Shown piece after piece: positions 9,644-20,081 of a stretch of 64,000 nt of DNA (the stretch's first letter is position 1; each line of letters begins with the position of its first letter). This DNA is from Dictyostelium firmibasis. Lineage: Eukaryota; Evosea; Eumycetozoa; Dictyosteliales; Dictyosteliaceae. The DNA is taken from NCBI GenBank assembly GCA_036169595.1, contig CM069768.1:880001-944000 (forward strand), written 5' to 3'. The position numbers and the translations under genes are program-made. Under the pieces are notes generated by a model that had not been told where the DNA came from, did not search any database, and was given only the letters and a program-made list of their open reading frames with translations.

Positions 9644-12600
9644 ATGCAATCTTCTATGTGGTAAATACTCCTATATTTGATTTTTTTTTTTGAATATTAA
9701 AAAAATAATTAACTTTTTTTTTTTTTTACAGGAGTTTCCTCCAAAAAAAAGAAGGCGGTGATATTGAAGATATAGAAAAGAAAATTAGTGAAGCAAAAAA
9801 AATAAATAAACTAAAGTCATCACCTAAAAAAAAAAGAGAAGTAGCAGTAAAAGAAAAGAAAGAAACAAAACCAAAGAGAAAGGGTTCAAAGAAAAATAAA
9901 CAAGAGGAAGAAGAAGAAGAAGAAGATGAGGAAGAAGATCAAAATAATGATGAAGTTGAGGAAGATCAAAATGAAAATAAAGAAATTGAGGAAGAAATAA
10001 ATGAAGAAGAAGAAGAAGAAGAAGAAGAAGAAGAACCAGAGGAAATGGAATTAGATGAAAATGAAAAAGAAAAGAGTAAAAAGAAAAACAAAGAAAAACA
10101 AGAGTCAAAATCGTTATCAAAGAAATCTATAGAAAAAACCAAAAAATCGGAAAAAGAATCTAAACAATCGCACTTGAAAAGATTAAAAAGAAAGAAAATG
10201 GATGACGATGATGAAGAAGATGAAAACAAAGATGATGATGACGATAATTTAGACAATTTACTCGATGAAAAAGATTCTAGATCATCTAAAAAAGATAAAG
10301 AAAAGAAAGAAAAAGAATTAAAAGAAAAAGAAATGAAAGAAAAAGAACTGAAAGAAAAAGAATTAAAAGAAAAAGAATTAAAAGAAAAAGAATTAAAAGA
10401 AAAAGAATTAAAAGAAAAAGAATTAAAAGAAAAAGAATTAAAAGAAAAAGAATTAAAAGAAAAAGAATTAAAAGAAAAAGAGAAAAAAGAAAAAGAGAAA
10501 AAAGAAAAAGAGAAAAAAGAAAAGGAATTGAAAGAGAAAGAGAAAGAGAAAGAGAAAAAAGAAAATGAAGAAAAAGAGAAAAAAGATAAGGAAGAAAAAG
10601 AGAAAAAAGATAAGGAAGAAAAAGAGAAAAATGAGAAGAAAGAAAAAGAATTGAAAGAAAAAGAAGAAAAAGAGGAAGAAAAGGAATTAAGTTCACCAAA
10701 AAAACAAACAATTGATATTTCAGATTTATTTAAAAGGGCGAATGCTGAAGCCAAATCTTCAGTACCAACTTCAACATCTAAAAATAGTAAAACCAATAAA
10801 AAACAAAAAGTTGATCATAAACCAACAACTGCAACAAAATCATCGACTACTGTTGAAGTAAAACAAACCACTACCACCACATCAACCTTCTCATCCTCAA
10901 AATCAATTTCAAGTCCAACCAAAAAAGAAGAAAAAGAACTCATAACTTTAAAACAACACGTTGAAACAACAAAAATTCAAGTGAAAGAAAAAGAAAAAGA
11001 AAAAGAAGAAGAAAAAGAAAAAGAAAAAGAAAAAGACGAAGAGGATGAGGATGAGGAGGAAGAAGAAGAGTATGAAGAGGATGTAGATGAAGAGGTAGAA
11101 GATATTGAAGGAGATGAAGAGTATGAAGAGGAAGAGGAGATAAGCGAAAATGAAAATGAAAAGGAAGAAAAAACTACACAGGTAAAAAGTAAATTTATTA
11201 AAAAAGTACCAATTTCAAAGAAGAAAGGTAATGCCAAAACTATTCAAGCTGATTTAAAAGTGATTGGAAAGTATAGACCAATTGAGGATGCACAATGGAA
11301 AAAAGGTGAACCAGTACCCTATATGATTTTAGCAAAAACCTTTGAAATGATGGAATCAACAACCTCAAGATTAATTATCATTGAACATTTAACAAATTTA
11401 TTTAGATCAATTATGTTATTATCACCAAAGGATTTGGTTATGGTAATCTATTTATCTATCAATAAGATTGGGCCATCATATCAATCAAAAGAGCTGGGTA
11501 TTGGTGAGCATGTACTAATTAAATCATTGGCTGAATCAACTGGTAGATCGGTGGATGTCATTAAACAAGAGTTGACTGAGGTTGGTGATTTAGGTATAAT
11601 TGCACAGAATAGTAGATCCACCCAAACATTGATGGGTAAACCAACACCATTGACCATTCAATCGGTGTTTAAAACCTTTCAACAAATAGCCGATCTATCA
11701 GGAACAGGTGGTCAACAAAAAAAGAAAGATTTAATTAAAAAACTATTAGTATCATGTAAAGATTGTGAAACACTCTATATCATACGTTCATTACAAGGTA
11801 AACTTAGAATCGGTTTGGCTGAACGTTCTGTGTTGATGGCATTGGCAAAATCTGTATTTGTGACACCACCAGTTGAGAATGGTGGTCAACAAATATTAGA
11901 TATTAGAAAACAAATGAAACAAGAGGAATTTGAAGAACGTTATCAATCAGTGGTTTCAAAGGTAACTCGTGCCTACAGTCAATTGCCAAACTATGATTTA
12001 TTTGTTCCACATTTAATTGCAATCAATGGTATCGATAACATTTTGAGTACATGTTCATTGAAAGTAGGTATTCCAGTTAAACCAATGTTGGCACAACCAA
12101 CCACTGGTATCAGTCAAATGTTGGATCGTTTCTCTGATATGGAGTTCACCTGTGAGTTTAAATACGATGGTGAACGTGCTCAAATCCATCGTTTACCTGA
12201 TGGCACAACTCATATATACACTAGAAACTTGGAGGATTATACTCAAAAGTATCCAGATATCATTGCAAACATTAATAAATTCATTGGACCAAATGTAAAA
12301 TCTTTCATTTTAGATTGTGAAGCCGTTGCCTTTGATGCCGCAACCAAAAAGATTTTATCGTTTCAAGTACTCTCAACTAGAGCAAGAAAAAGTGTACAAC
12401 TCTCACAAATCAAAGTCCCAGTTTGTGTGTTTGCTTTCGATTTACTCTACCTAAATGGCCAATCGTTGATTGATGAACCATTGATTAAACGTCGTGAGCA
12501 TTTGGTTGAGAATTTCATTGCATCCGATGGTGTTTTCGCATTTGCGAAATATTCGAATATCTCTGATGTCAATGATATTCAATCCTATCTCGAAGAGGCT

Positions 12601-13209
12601 GTTGAGGGTAATTGTGAAGGTTTAATGGTGAAAACTTTGAAAGAGAAATCAATCTATGAACCATCACGTCGTTCTTACAATTGGTTAAAGATTAAAAAAG
12701 ATTATATGCAAGGTATGACCGATAGTTTGGATTTAGTGCCAATTGGTGCTTGGTATGGTAAAGGTAAAAGAACTGGTACCTATGGCGCTTACTTGTTGGC
12801 CTGTTACGATGAAAACAATGAAGAGTTCCAAACACTTTGTAAAATTGGTACAGGTTTCTCTGATGAACAATTGACTAATTTCACCAATGACTTGAAACCT
12901 CATGTAATCAATCAACCACGTAATCAATTCCGTATTGCTGATTCAATTAAACCTGATGTATGGTTCTCACCAACTCAAGTTTGGGAGGTATTGGCCGCCG
13001 ATTTATCAATCTCTCCAGTTCATACCGCTGCAACTGGTATGTTGGATCCAAATAAAGGTATAGCTTTGCGTTTCCCACGTTTCATTAGAACTCGTCCTGA
13101 CAAATCTCCTGAAGATGCAACTAGCTCTGATCAAGTAGTCCTCATGTATCAAAATCAAAAAATCAATAGTCAATCTTCAAAACTTGTTGAAAAAGATGAA
13201 GATTATTAA
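9644..13209 (+). CDS. lig1: DNA ligase I, ATP-dependent
   Basis: Two exons, 9644-9660 and 9732-13209, give 1164 residues. The 17-nt first exon supplies the start of MQSSMWSFLQKK, a PCNA-binding (PIP) box like that of human LIG1, so the start is well supported. Residues about 30-430 are a nuclear-type basic/acidic tail with SPKKKRE and a KEKE tract. The DNA-binding domain starts near 520 (YRPIEDAQW). The adenylated lysine is Lys816 in FKYDGERAQ, followed by the other nucleotidyltransferase motifs (FILDCEAVAFD, EGLMVKT, YNWLKIKKDY) and the OB-fold end (ISPVHTAA, ALRFPRFIRTR). It joins Okazaki fragments and repair nicks. The unusual part is the tail, much longer than in animal LIG1 because of repeat expansion. 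Confidence 0.96.
10312..10485 (+). repeat. 15-bp coding minisatellite (Lys-Glu-Lys-Glu-Leu units)
   Basis: The unit AAAGAAAAAGAATTA recurs about nine times in near-perfect tandem inside the DNA ligase exon. It is flanked by diverged relatives to about 10670. It encodes KEKEL repeats in the charged N-terminal tail, not in the catalytic core. Confidence 0.95.
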
Positions 13210-13367
13210 AAAAAATTTTAATTTTTTCAAAGATAATAATTAAAAAAATAAAACTCTTTCCAATTATCTATTTTTTTATTATATTTTCAAAAAAAAATTT
13301 TAATAGTTTTAACTATTCGTAAAAATTTTTTTTTATTTTTTTTTATTTTTTTTAGTTTTTCAAAGAA

Positions 13368-14575
13368 ATGAAACTATTTACCTTTTTAATATTATTGTTT
13401 TGTGTAACATATATCCTTGCTTTTAAAGATAGTAATAGCAGCAGCGAAAGTAGTGAAAGTAGTAATGAATCTCATTATATTTATGCATTTGAGATAAACA
13501 CTGAAATTGGGTCAAATCAATATTTTATAGTTATTGATCCATCTGAAAATAAAATTGTAAAAAATGTTTCAATAAATATACCAAATGAATTTATTATTAA
13601 TGGTATATTAGGAATGGATCAACAATCAAATTCGGTGAGTATTATTTATTTTTTTTAAATAAAAATAAAAAAAAATAAAAAATATTAACGTAATAATAAT
13701 AAATAAAAAAACAAAGTTACTATTATATGCTGATAGTTATTCAAGTAGTATTATTCTTTCTTTAGATATAAATGTATGATTTTAAAATAAAAGTTGAAAA
13801 TAAAAAAATTAAAAAAAATTAAAATTTCATCTTTACTAATTAAAATTAATAGTCAAATGAAGTCAATTTATACGATCAAAAGTTATTATCGTTCAAAGGT
13901 AAATATCCAAATCAACCAATTATTTATCAAAATGATGCTATTTATATGGCTATTGAAACAAGTGACTCACGTTTCGGGTTAGTAGTATATGATTATTTAA
14001 ATTTGGTTAGTAAATTCTATAACTTTGGGTTATCAAATTTTTCAACTACTATTCTTCCATTAACTGCATTTGATAGCCAAAATCAATTATTTTATGTTAC
14101 ATATTCACCAATTTCTTCAAACCAAACAAATTTATTGGTAATTGATAACAACCTCGCAAATGGCCCATCCGTTGTAAAACAATTCACCTCTATTAAAGGT
14201 TTAGAAGTATCATCAAAAAACTCAATGTTATTAACATCACCAAATGGTACATATTTATATTTAATTCAATCTAATAATAATAATAATGGTATGGATATGT
14301 GTCAATTTGATCTTACCAATAATATTTGTAACAATGTTTTCAGCGCTCAAATGATTAAAAATTATCAAAATTCTCAATTCAATCCATTCCAATTATCACT
14401 AGATAAATCTAGTTTAATCGTTACAAACTATGTCAAGTCAGATAAAAAAGGTGACATGTTAACTGAAGTTTCAATCATAGATCTTGATTCTTTATTCCCA
14501 GTTGCATCTTATACTATTAATAATTATTTCAATTCATCAAACCCTTCAATCCAATATTTCTTTTCTTACCTTTAA
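13368..14575 (+). CDS. Secreted protein of unknown function, possibly truncated
   Basis: Three exons, 13368-13634, 13717-13773 and 13853-14575, give 348 residues. A signal peptide (about residues 1-19) is followed by a Ser/Glu-rich linker. Then come repeated strands of the kind YIYAFEINTE, YFIVIDPSENKIV and LLVIDNNL, which looks like a beta-propeller surface domain. No membrane segment or GPI tail is present. Directly after the stop, another frame stays open for about 38 codons (LRSRDTLKLIPINNFYVSKF and beyond) and looks coding. The gene may therefore once have been longer and now be shortened by a frame change, or a further intron was missed. The LINE lies only about 225 bp downstream. I do not recognise the family. 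Confidence 0.65.
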
Positions 14576-14762
14576 GATCTAGAGATACTTTAAAATTAAT
14601 ACCAATAAATAACTTTTATGTTTCAAAATTTATTTGCAATTGTAGATTTAATGTGTTTGAGGTGTTTGGTGGTGAGTATGGAGTTGTTGAGTAGAAATGT
14701 GTTATATTCTTTTTTGATTTTTGATTATTATAATAATAAAGTTTATAAGGTTTTTTTTTTTT

Positions 14763-14800
<38 letters not shown>
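14576..14800. other. Gap between the secreted gene and the LINE 3' end
   Basis: The first part continues the possible coding relic of the preceding gene in a shifted frame. The last part, about 14751-14800, is a nearly pure T run interrupted once by A. On the LINE's strand that is an A-tract, so it is probably its poly(A) tail, or A-rich target DNA. Confidence 0.5.
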
Positions 14801-14804
<4 letters not shown>

Positions 14805-14920
14805 TAATGATTATTGTAAGACCTTAGTCTCAACAATAATAAAGTTTATTTATTTATTTGGTTTTTATTTTTTTTTATATGATTTTTAAGTGATTGTTAT
14901 TTTCTCTATGAAATTTTATT

Positions 14921-17900
14921 TTATATGAAAAAGTCTACCATCACATTATTAGGAAGTGATTTTCTAAGGATACAGTATTTGATTGCTATTCTTTTTTTGA
15001 TTTTTTTCATTTTACTGTAATATGAGTTTTTTTCGCAAAAGATTTCTGGATCTTTGGCTGCTGATAGCTTGTAGTCTTTTAATAGTTTAATATATTCTAG
15101 TGATGCTAGTTTGTGCCATTTGTTTGATAACAATTCAAAATCCAAATTGGTATCTTGAAGCGCTTTGTCACCATAAATTTGATTACAAATCCATATCCAT
15201 ATGTGATGCATGACTAATGCTATTACATTGTTGTATGCAAAGGGTCTGTATAAATCATAATTAACGGCTTTGTAGCACCAGGTGAAGTATTGTTTGTGGA
15301 ATCTGTCTATTCCGTAGTCAGGGTTCACTTCGCTATCGGTCGGAACATTGTTTGGGAGTTTTGGAAATATTCTGATAAGAGTTTTTCCATTTTCATTAAC
15401 TCTGTTTACCGTCCAATTTAAGAGTCTACCTGTTGTTACAAAGATGAAGTTTTTTAGTTTATTGACATTAATGAAGTTTTTTGTTTTTGGGCAATCAAAG
15501 AATAAATGTCCGTATGGATCAATAGACATATTGGTATTGCACATTGGGCATGGTTTTTCGTGAAGGTAATTAAGTGGGAGGCATCTCGAATGAAATCTAA
15601 ACATTGTATTTTTAGTTTTGGGATCCTTGATGTTTAGTATGTTTGTGAAAAGAAGATTGTAGTTATATCCTCTCATATAAAGGTTGTCTTGAAGAAAGGT
15701 TTTTGGAATCTTTTCTTCTTTGGTGTCGATCTCTTTGTACCATTCGGATAGTGATAAAGGTTGACCTATTTGATTTTTGATTGAAACAGCGAATCGGAAA
15801 ATTCCTCTTTTAGATCTGCTCCTGTTCCAATCTTCTAGGTTGTTTTTTAGAAATTGTGATGTAATTTTATTTGTCGTTAATTGAAAGTTCCAACTTTTAT
15901 GAGTTGCTGAGGATATTGAATTGCTTTCTTGTGCATGAATAAATTGATTGATTATCCATAGTCTTTGGGCTTTTTGTCTTTGTTCGATGTCCCATATGTT
16001 CCATCCGCCTTGTTCCATTGGATATTTTGATCTTTTTGCGCTCATGAGGTTTATAACATTGAAGCCAGTAGAGTTTTTATAGTTTGAGGCCGATAGAAAC
16101 CACTCTACTATTTTGTTTATTTGTTTTATTTCATCTTCATTATATTTTTCTATGTATGAAAAGTAGGTTAATTTGGATAATGCGAAGGCCTTGAGAATGC
16201 TTGTTTTCGTTTTTACTGTGGTCCCGGTCGTTTTCCAGAGTAGGAGGGAAGCGCGAATTGATCTGAGAATTTCTGGCATTTTCCTATGGATACCATTCTT
16301 TGTGAAAAAATATCCAAGGTATCTTTCTGGATTGGTAGATTCTGGAATCTCTATTCCATTGTAGTTAGTATTTCCCAGAACTATCGAGGCCGACTTATCC
16401 AGATTTAGTTTGGAAGAGGTTGCTTTACAGAAGGTGTTGAAGTGTTTAAGAACTATTTTTAGTTGGTTTTTGTCATTTACCAACGATGTCGAGTCGTCCG
16501 CGAAACCTTGGAATTTTTCTCTTTGGATGCCGTCGTTTAGTGGTAGTCCGGTAATGTTTTTGTCTTCCAATATTGCCCTTGCAAGGGATTCGATGACTAG
16601 GACGAAAAGGGTAGGGGATAAGGGATCGCCTTGTTTTACCCCCCTTTTAATAGTGAAAGGACGTGTTTTATTATTGTTCACTTCTACTCTTGCTTCTGAA
16701 TCCGTTAGGAGGCTCATAATGAGGTTGACAATCTTGTACGGAATATTTATATGAAATAATGTTCTGAGTATTGAGTCGTGTGAGATGGAATCAAAAGCCT
16801 TTTCGAAATCGTAGAATGTTATTATTCCGCCTATTTTCTTTTGATTACAGTATGATATCACTTCATTGATAGTAAAGATGTTATCCAAGATGAATCTACC
16901 TGGAACGAAACCTTTTTGGTTAGTATTGATGACTTTGGGAAGAATCTTTAATAATCTGTTGTTGATTGTTTTTGAGTGGATTTTGTAAATGCAGTTTGCC
17001 AGAGTTATTGGCCTTCTGTTTTTGATTAACTCCGGATCACCTTTTTTGGGAATAGTGATAATTAGTCCTTCTTTATGTTCTTTATTGATAATAAAAGGGT
17101 TCTCTAGCGCGTCATTGAAAGCTGAGGCCAAAAGGGGTGCCAGTTTCTTTTTGTGTGTTATAAAGAAGAGATTGGTGATACCGTCTGGTCCGGGCGATTT
17201 GTTTGGGTTCAGTTGGTTAATCACATCGATAATTTCATCTTCTGAGAATTCCCTGTCTAGTTCTTCCCAACTAGTATCTTGTTGAAATTTCCAGTGTTTA
17301 AGCATGTTGATGTGCTCGCTTGGTGAGTCTTGTTTAAGATCATAGAGAGTTTTGTAAAAATTAAAAAATTCATTTTCGATTCCTTTTTGGTCTCTAATGG
17401 TGACTCCTTCGTTGTTTTTGATAGCATCTAGGTGGAAATCTTTTGCTCTCTTTTTGATTTTTGCTGAAATATATTTGAGAGAGGTTTCCTCGCAGTAGTT
17501 TCTTAGATCTGATCTCAGTTTCATATCTATTTTCTTTGAGTCTTTGATAGCAAGTAGGGCTTGGTATGCATAATCTCTTAAATCTGTTTGGAGAAGATCT
17601 TTGAGATTCTTGGTAATGGCTTTCGCATTGTAATCGCATTGTTTTTGAAATTCTTGATATAGCGATTTTAACCTGGACATGAGAGATTGAAGGTGTTTAA
17701 AACTGAAGCTGCCAGGGAATTCTATGTTGAGTTGATTTGCTTCTTTTAAAATTGAATTAACTTTTTCCAGCATAGGATTGGCGAGGATAGAAGTGTTTTT
17801 TAATTTCCATCTATTCTTTCGAGAGGGTTGAATAGTTGTGTTTAGCGAGAAGCTTGTTGATATGAAATTGTGATCTGACAAAGGGGTTCCATTTGCTGAA

Positions 17901-18601
17901 GGAGGGATAATATTATTGAATTTGAGGTCTCTGAAATCGATGAGGCTATTCGATATGTATATCCTGTCTAGTCGTCTTTGGATAACTCTTGTGACTGTTT
18001 GGTTTTGGTCTCTGTGGGTTCTAAGGAAAGTATGTCTCTTTTCTGGGTCCATATCTCGAAGGTTGTTTGTAAATCTTATTGATTCAATAAGAGATGCTAG
18101 TTCGTCTGGGGACTCGGATAGACCCTCTTCGTTTAGATCGTGGAAGTCGAGACAATTGAAGTCGCCTGCAATAATACCGATTGTTTCATCTGTCGAAGCT
18201 AGGCAGAGATTGTTGTAGAGTTTTCTGATTTCTTCTGTAAATCTCTTTCTCATATCGGGGTTGGCTGGAGCATAAATCGCGAGTAGAGAAAAAGATAGGT
18301 TGTTTATACTTATTTCAGCCAGAATGGCTCTACCCTCGATGATAGTTTTGGGAGTGATTTTGATGGCATTGTTATTGTGGTTGAGGATGCCTATGCCGTT
18401 ACCTCTATTGGTGACACTAATAATTGAACCGGGGAAGCTTAGATTTGCAGCTATAAAGTCGGCGTTCAGTTCGTTTACTACTGTGATTGTGGGAGTGTTC
18501 TTATCTGAAAGGAGCTCGATAAGGTTTGTTTTTAGACTAAATGACCTGTCAGTACTCCACCCTCTGACATTCCATTGATTAATGGTCATTTTGAGACCCA
18601 T
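14921..18601 (-). CDS. LINE ORF2: endonuclease and reverse transcriptase
   Basis: About 1226 residues from the ATG at 18601. An N-terminal apurinic-like endonuclease has NQWNVRGW, then AIYAP, GDFNCLDF, RLDRIYIS and SDHNF. The reverse transcriptase follows in the middle, with NKSPGPDGI, RRPITLANCIYKI, FYDFEKAFDS, RGVKQGDPLSPTLF, the catalytic GFADDS and LGYFF. Near residue 1020 a zinc-binding C-x2-C ... H-x4-C motif (CPMC, then HLFFDC) matches the RT-associated zinc finger. No RNase H is evident. The ATG overlaps the ORF1 stop in the string TGATG, which suggests stop-and-restart translation of one bicistronic RNA. The frame is intact throughout, so the copy may be recent and capable of movement, though that is inference. 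Confidence 0.95.
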   Translation of the reverse strand: MGLKMTINQWNVRGWSTDRSFSLKTNLIELLSDKNTPTITVVNELNADFIAANLSFPGSIISVTNRGNGIGILNHNNNAIKITPKTIIEGRAILAEISINNLSFSLLAIYAPANPDMRKRFTEEIRKLYNNLCLASTDETIGIIAGDFNCLDFHDLNEEGLSESPDELASLIESIRFTNNLRDMDPEKRHTFLRTHRDQNQTVTRVIQRRLDRIYISNSLIDFRDLKFNNIIPPSANGTPLSDHNFISTSFSLNTTIQPSRKNRWKLKNTSILANPMLEKVNSILKEANQLNIEFPGSFSFKHLQSLMSRLKSLYQEFQKQCDYNAKAITKNLKDLLQTDLRDYAYQALLAIKDSKKIDMKLRSDLRNYCEETSLKYISAKIKKRAKDFHLDAIKNNEGVTIRDQKGIENEFFNFYKTLYDLKQDSPSEHINMLKHWKFQQDTSWEELDREFSEDEIIDVINQLNPNKSPGPDGITNLFFITHKKKLAPLLASAFNDALENPFIINKEHKEGLIITIPKKGDPELIKNRRPITLANCIYKIHSKTINNRLLKILPKVINTNQKGFVPGRFILDNIFTINEVISYCNQKKIGGIITFYDFEKAFDSISHDSILRTLFHINIPYKIVNLIMSLLTDSEARVEVNNNKTRPFTIKRGVKQGDPLSPTLFVLVIESLARAILEDKNITGLPLNDGIQREKFQGFADDSTSLVNDKNQLKIVLKHFNTFCKATSSKLNLDKSASIVLGNTNYNGIEIPESTNPERYLGYFFTKNGIHRKMPEILRSIRASLLLWKTTGTTVKTKTSILKAFALSKLTYFSYIEKYNEDEIKQINKIVEWFLSASNYKNSTGFNVINLMSAKRSKYPMEQGGWNIWDIEQRQKAQRLWIINQFIHAQESNSISSATHKSWNFQLTTNKITSQFLKNNLEDWNRSRSKRGIFRFAVSIKNQIGQPLSLSEWYKEIDTKEEKIPKTFLQDNLYMRGYNYNLLFTNILNIKDPKTKNTMFRFHSRCLPLNYLHEKPCPMCNTNMSIDPYGHLFFDCPKTKNFINVNKLKNFIFVTTGRLLNWTVNRVNENGKTLIRIFPKLPNNVPTDSEVNPDYGIDRFHKQYFTWCYKAVNYDLYRPFAYNNVIALVMHHIWIWICNQIYGDKALQDTNLDFELLSNKWHKLASLEYIKLLKDYKLSAAKDPEIFCEKNSYYSKMKKIKKRIAIKYCILRKSLPNNVMVDFFI

Positions 18602-19854
18602 CAAGAGTGGTTTTTGGCGGTGAGAATCGCCATCAAGAGGTTGTCGGAACCATCTTTAGGAGTGGGGTTACCGAGGTCTTTACCAGGAGGGGTGTAAGGG
18701 GATTCCATTTCGAAATCTTTTGAATTACTACCTAAAGTGTTTGCAGGCGTTTTTGGTTGGTATGGGGCTGCTCTTGGCGTTTGCTCAGACAGTAAATCTG
18801 GTGTAGCCCTCTTTTTTAAACCATCGGTGGCTTGTGAAGGGATTGGATCAGAAAAAGGGAGGTGCGTTTGGTTATCAACCGTGTCGTTGGATTGGCTGTG
18901 GTCACCTGGGGCGGACATCGTTGTGGAAGGATTGGATGCAGCTACTGTTTGACTCTGAGGGCTCAAAGTGTGCTGGGTAGAGGTATTTTGAGAAGGATTA
19001 GGTTCAGCAATTGTTTGGCTTTGAGAGCTTGAGTTTTGTGTAGGTGCTGGAGTCTCCTTTTGACCTCTCTTGTTCTTAGCATTTTTCTTTCTGGGAGGAG
19101 TTGATTTTGATGCGTTTTTTGGAGCTGATGGTTTGATATCAATCTTACCATTCTCAGTTGAGGATGCTCTGGTTTTTCTTTCATTGAAGATGGCTCTAGT
19201 GGCACATCTTATTGTCAATTTGATATTGAAAGCGGTGGAGTTTAAGTATGTTACTTTGTCTTCCCTCTTGTATTCGATTAAGCCGAATATTGTTAGGTAG
19301 CCGTTGAGATAAGAGGAGTGATAGAAGGCGAATGGAATGTTGAAAGGAGTAACTGATTGTATTATTTGTTTTACCATCTCCACTTTGTCTTCTTTGATTT
19401 TAATTATTCCAGTGAGAACGTGGAAGTCTTTGCTGGAGGTGTAGAAGGCGCCTAGTTTGGATCTATTGTTCAATATATCCACCAATGAGCTCTCATGTTT
19501 GATGAGTGCGTGGATTCTTGATCTTTTATCCTTAGAAATAAACAAGTTCTCTAGGGGTATTTTGAATTTTGAGAGTTCTAACTTTTTTGCCTCTAGCTCT
19601 GTTTGAGAGGCTCCTGGGAACTCAAAGGTGATCGGATAGTGATCGTTGTTCCTTTGATAGGCAGTAAGGTGGGAGTCGTTTATGAGGTCGCAAATTTTGT
19701 CGATCTCCCTCGAATACGCGGCCAGACGGTCTTGGAGGTTGTCGTGTAATGCGTTCGAGTTTTTTAATAGTTCTATGAAACTCCTAGTGTCTTCATCAAG
19801 GTGATGTTGAGGTTGAGATGGGCTGTTAATAGCCGCAATTTCAGCGTAGCTCAT
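18601..19854 (-). CDS. LINE ORF1 protein
   Basis: A 417-residue ORF in front of ORF2, with the ATG about 80 bp inside the element. Residues 1-220 look folded and mixed charge. About 220-250 is basic (SKSTPPRKKNAKNKRG), suited to RNA binding. The C-terminal third is Ser/Thr/Pro/Gln-rich with near-repeats of QNSSSQSQT and LSPQSQT. No CCHC zinc knuckle is present. In TRE elements ORF1 protein is needed for transposition and contacts tRNA-gene transcription factors. That role is carried over from TRE5-A studies and not shown for this family. Confidence 0.9.
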   Translation of the reverse strand: MSYAEIAAINSPSQPQHHLDEDTRSFIELLKNSNALHDNLQDRLAAYSREIDKICDLINDSHLTAYQRNNDHYPITFEFPGASQTELEAKKLELSKFKIPLENLFISKDKRSRIHALIKHESSLVDILNNRSKLGAFYTSSKDFHVLTGIIKIKEDKVEMVKQIIQSVTPFNIPFAFYHSSYLNGYLTIFGLIEYKREDKVTYLNSTAFNIKLTIRCATRAIFNERKTRASSTENGKIDIKPSAPKNASKSTPPRKKNAKNKRGQKETPAPTQNSSSQSQTIAEPNPSQNTSTQHTLSPQSQTVAASNPSTTMSAPGDHSQSNDTVDNQTHLPFSDPIPSQATDGLKKRATPDLLSEQTPRAAPYQPKTPANTLGSNSKDFEMESPYTPPGKDLGNPTPKDGSDNLLMAILTAKNHS

Positions 19855-19970
19855 TAAGAAGAGGTCTATGGGTGTCGAGGACGCGACCAGATCGTAGTTT
19901 TGGTGTAGGATATATGGACTTTCACACCTGTCGACGTTTTTTTTTTTTTTTTATTGTAAGTTGAACACCA

Positions 19971-19981
19971 GGATTCGAACC
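19971..19981 (-). promoter_or_regulatory. Extragenic Pol III B box and tRNA-like hairpins
   Basis: On the minus strand GGTTCGAATCC is a perfect B-box consensus, set in a five-pair T-arm-like hairpin, 30-40 bp beyond the tRNA-Thr gene. Just upstream of it GTCCA-ATATA-TGGAC (19985-19999) makes a second hairpin. Together they resemble the 3' half of a tRNA without acceptor or D arm. Dictyostelium tRNA genes often carry an extra B box downstream, bound by TFIIIC. Here it lies between the tRNA and the LINE, where it could have guided integration. Confidence 0.7.
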
Positions 19982-20006
19982 CCTGTCCATATATTGGACG
20001 CCGGGT

Positions 20007-20010
20007 AAAA
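20007..20010 (-). terminator. Pol III terminator of tRNA-Thr
   Basis: A TTTT run on the tRNA strand begins at the first base after the mature 3' end, the standard RNA polymerase III stop signal. Confidence 0.75.
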
Positions 20011-20081
20011 GGCTCCTATGAGGATCGAACTCATGACCTCTTCCTTACTAGGGAAGCGCAATACCACTATGCTAAGGAGCC
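20011..20081 (-). tRNA. tRNA-Thr(AGU)
   Basis: A 71-nt cloverleaf on the minus strand. The acceptor stem GGCTCCT pairs with AGGAGCC. The D arm is GCA/TGC with TAGTGGTAT. The anticodon stem CTTCC pairs with GGAAG around loop CTAGTAA, giving anticodon AGT (threonine). The T arm ATGAG/CTCAT holds TTCGATC. The internal A and B boxes are canonical, there is no intron, and CCA is not encoded, as in nuclear eukaryotic tRNA genes. It is the landmark for the downstream LINE. Confidence 0.97.

Larger units (their letters stand above)
14801..19936 (-). mobile_element. Non-LTR retrotransposon, TRE type (TRE3-like), looks whole
   Basis: A minus-strand LINE of about 5.1 kb with a short 5' UTR, two long uninterrupted ORFs and an A-rich 3' end. 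It is visibly richer in G+C than everything around it. Its 5' end is about 75 bp beyond the 3' end of a tRNA-Thr gene transcribed in the same direction. Dictyostelium TRE elements integrate by position at tRNA genes: TRE5 elements upstream and TRE3 elements downstream. The placement therefore points to TRE3; the A/B/C subfamily cannot be set without a library. Target-site duplications cannot be called because both flanks are A-runs (AATA followed by more A on the element's strand). Both ends are therefore approximate. Confidence 0.88.

Noticed and set aside
9966-10796. 276-codon Phe/Ser-rich minus frame opposite DNA ligase
   Set aside because: Shadow of the KEKEL repeat; the plus-strand ligase explains the sequence.
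14618-14827. 69-codon frame next to the LINE 3' end
   Set aside because: Ends in a poly-Phe run from the T tract; the preceding part fits better as the relic frame of the 13368 gene.
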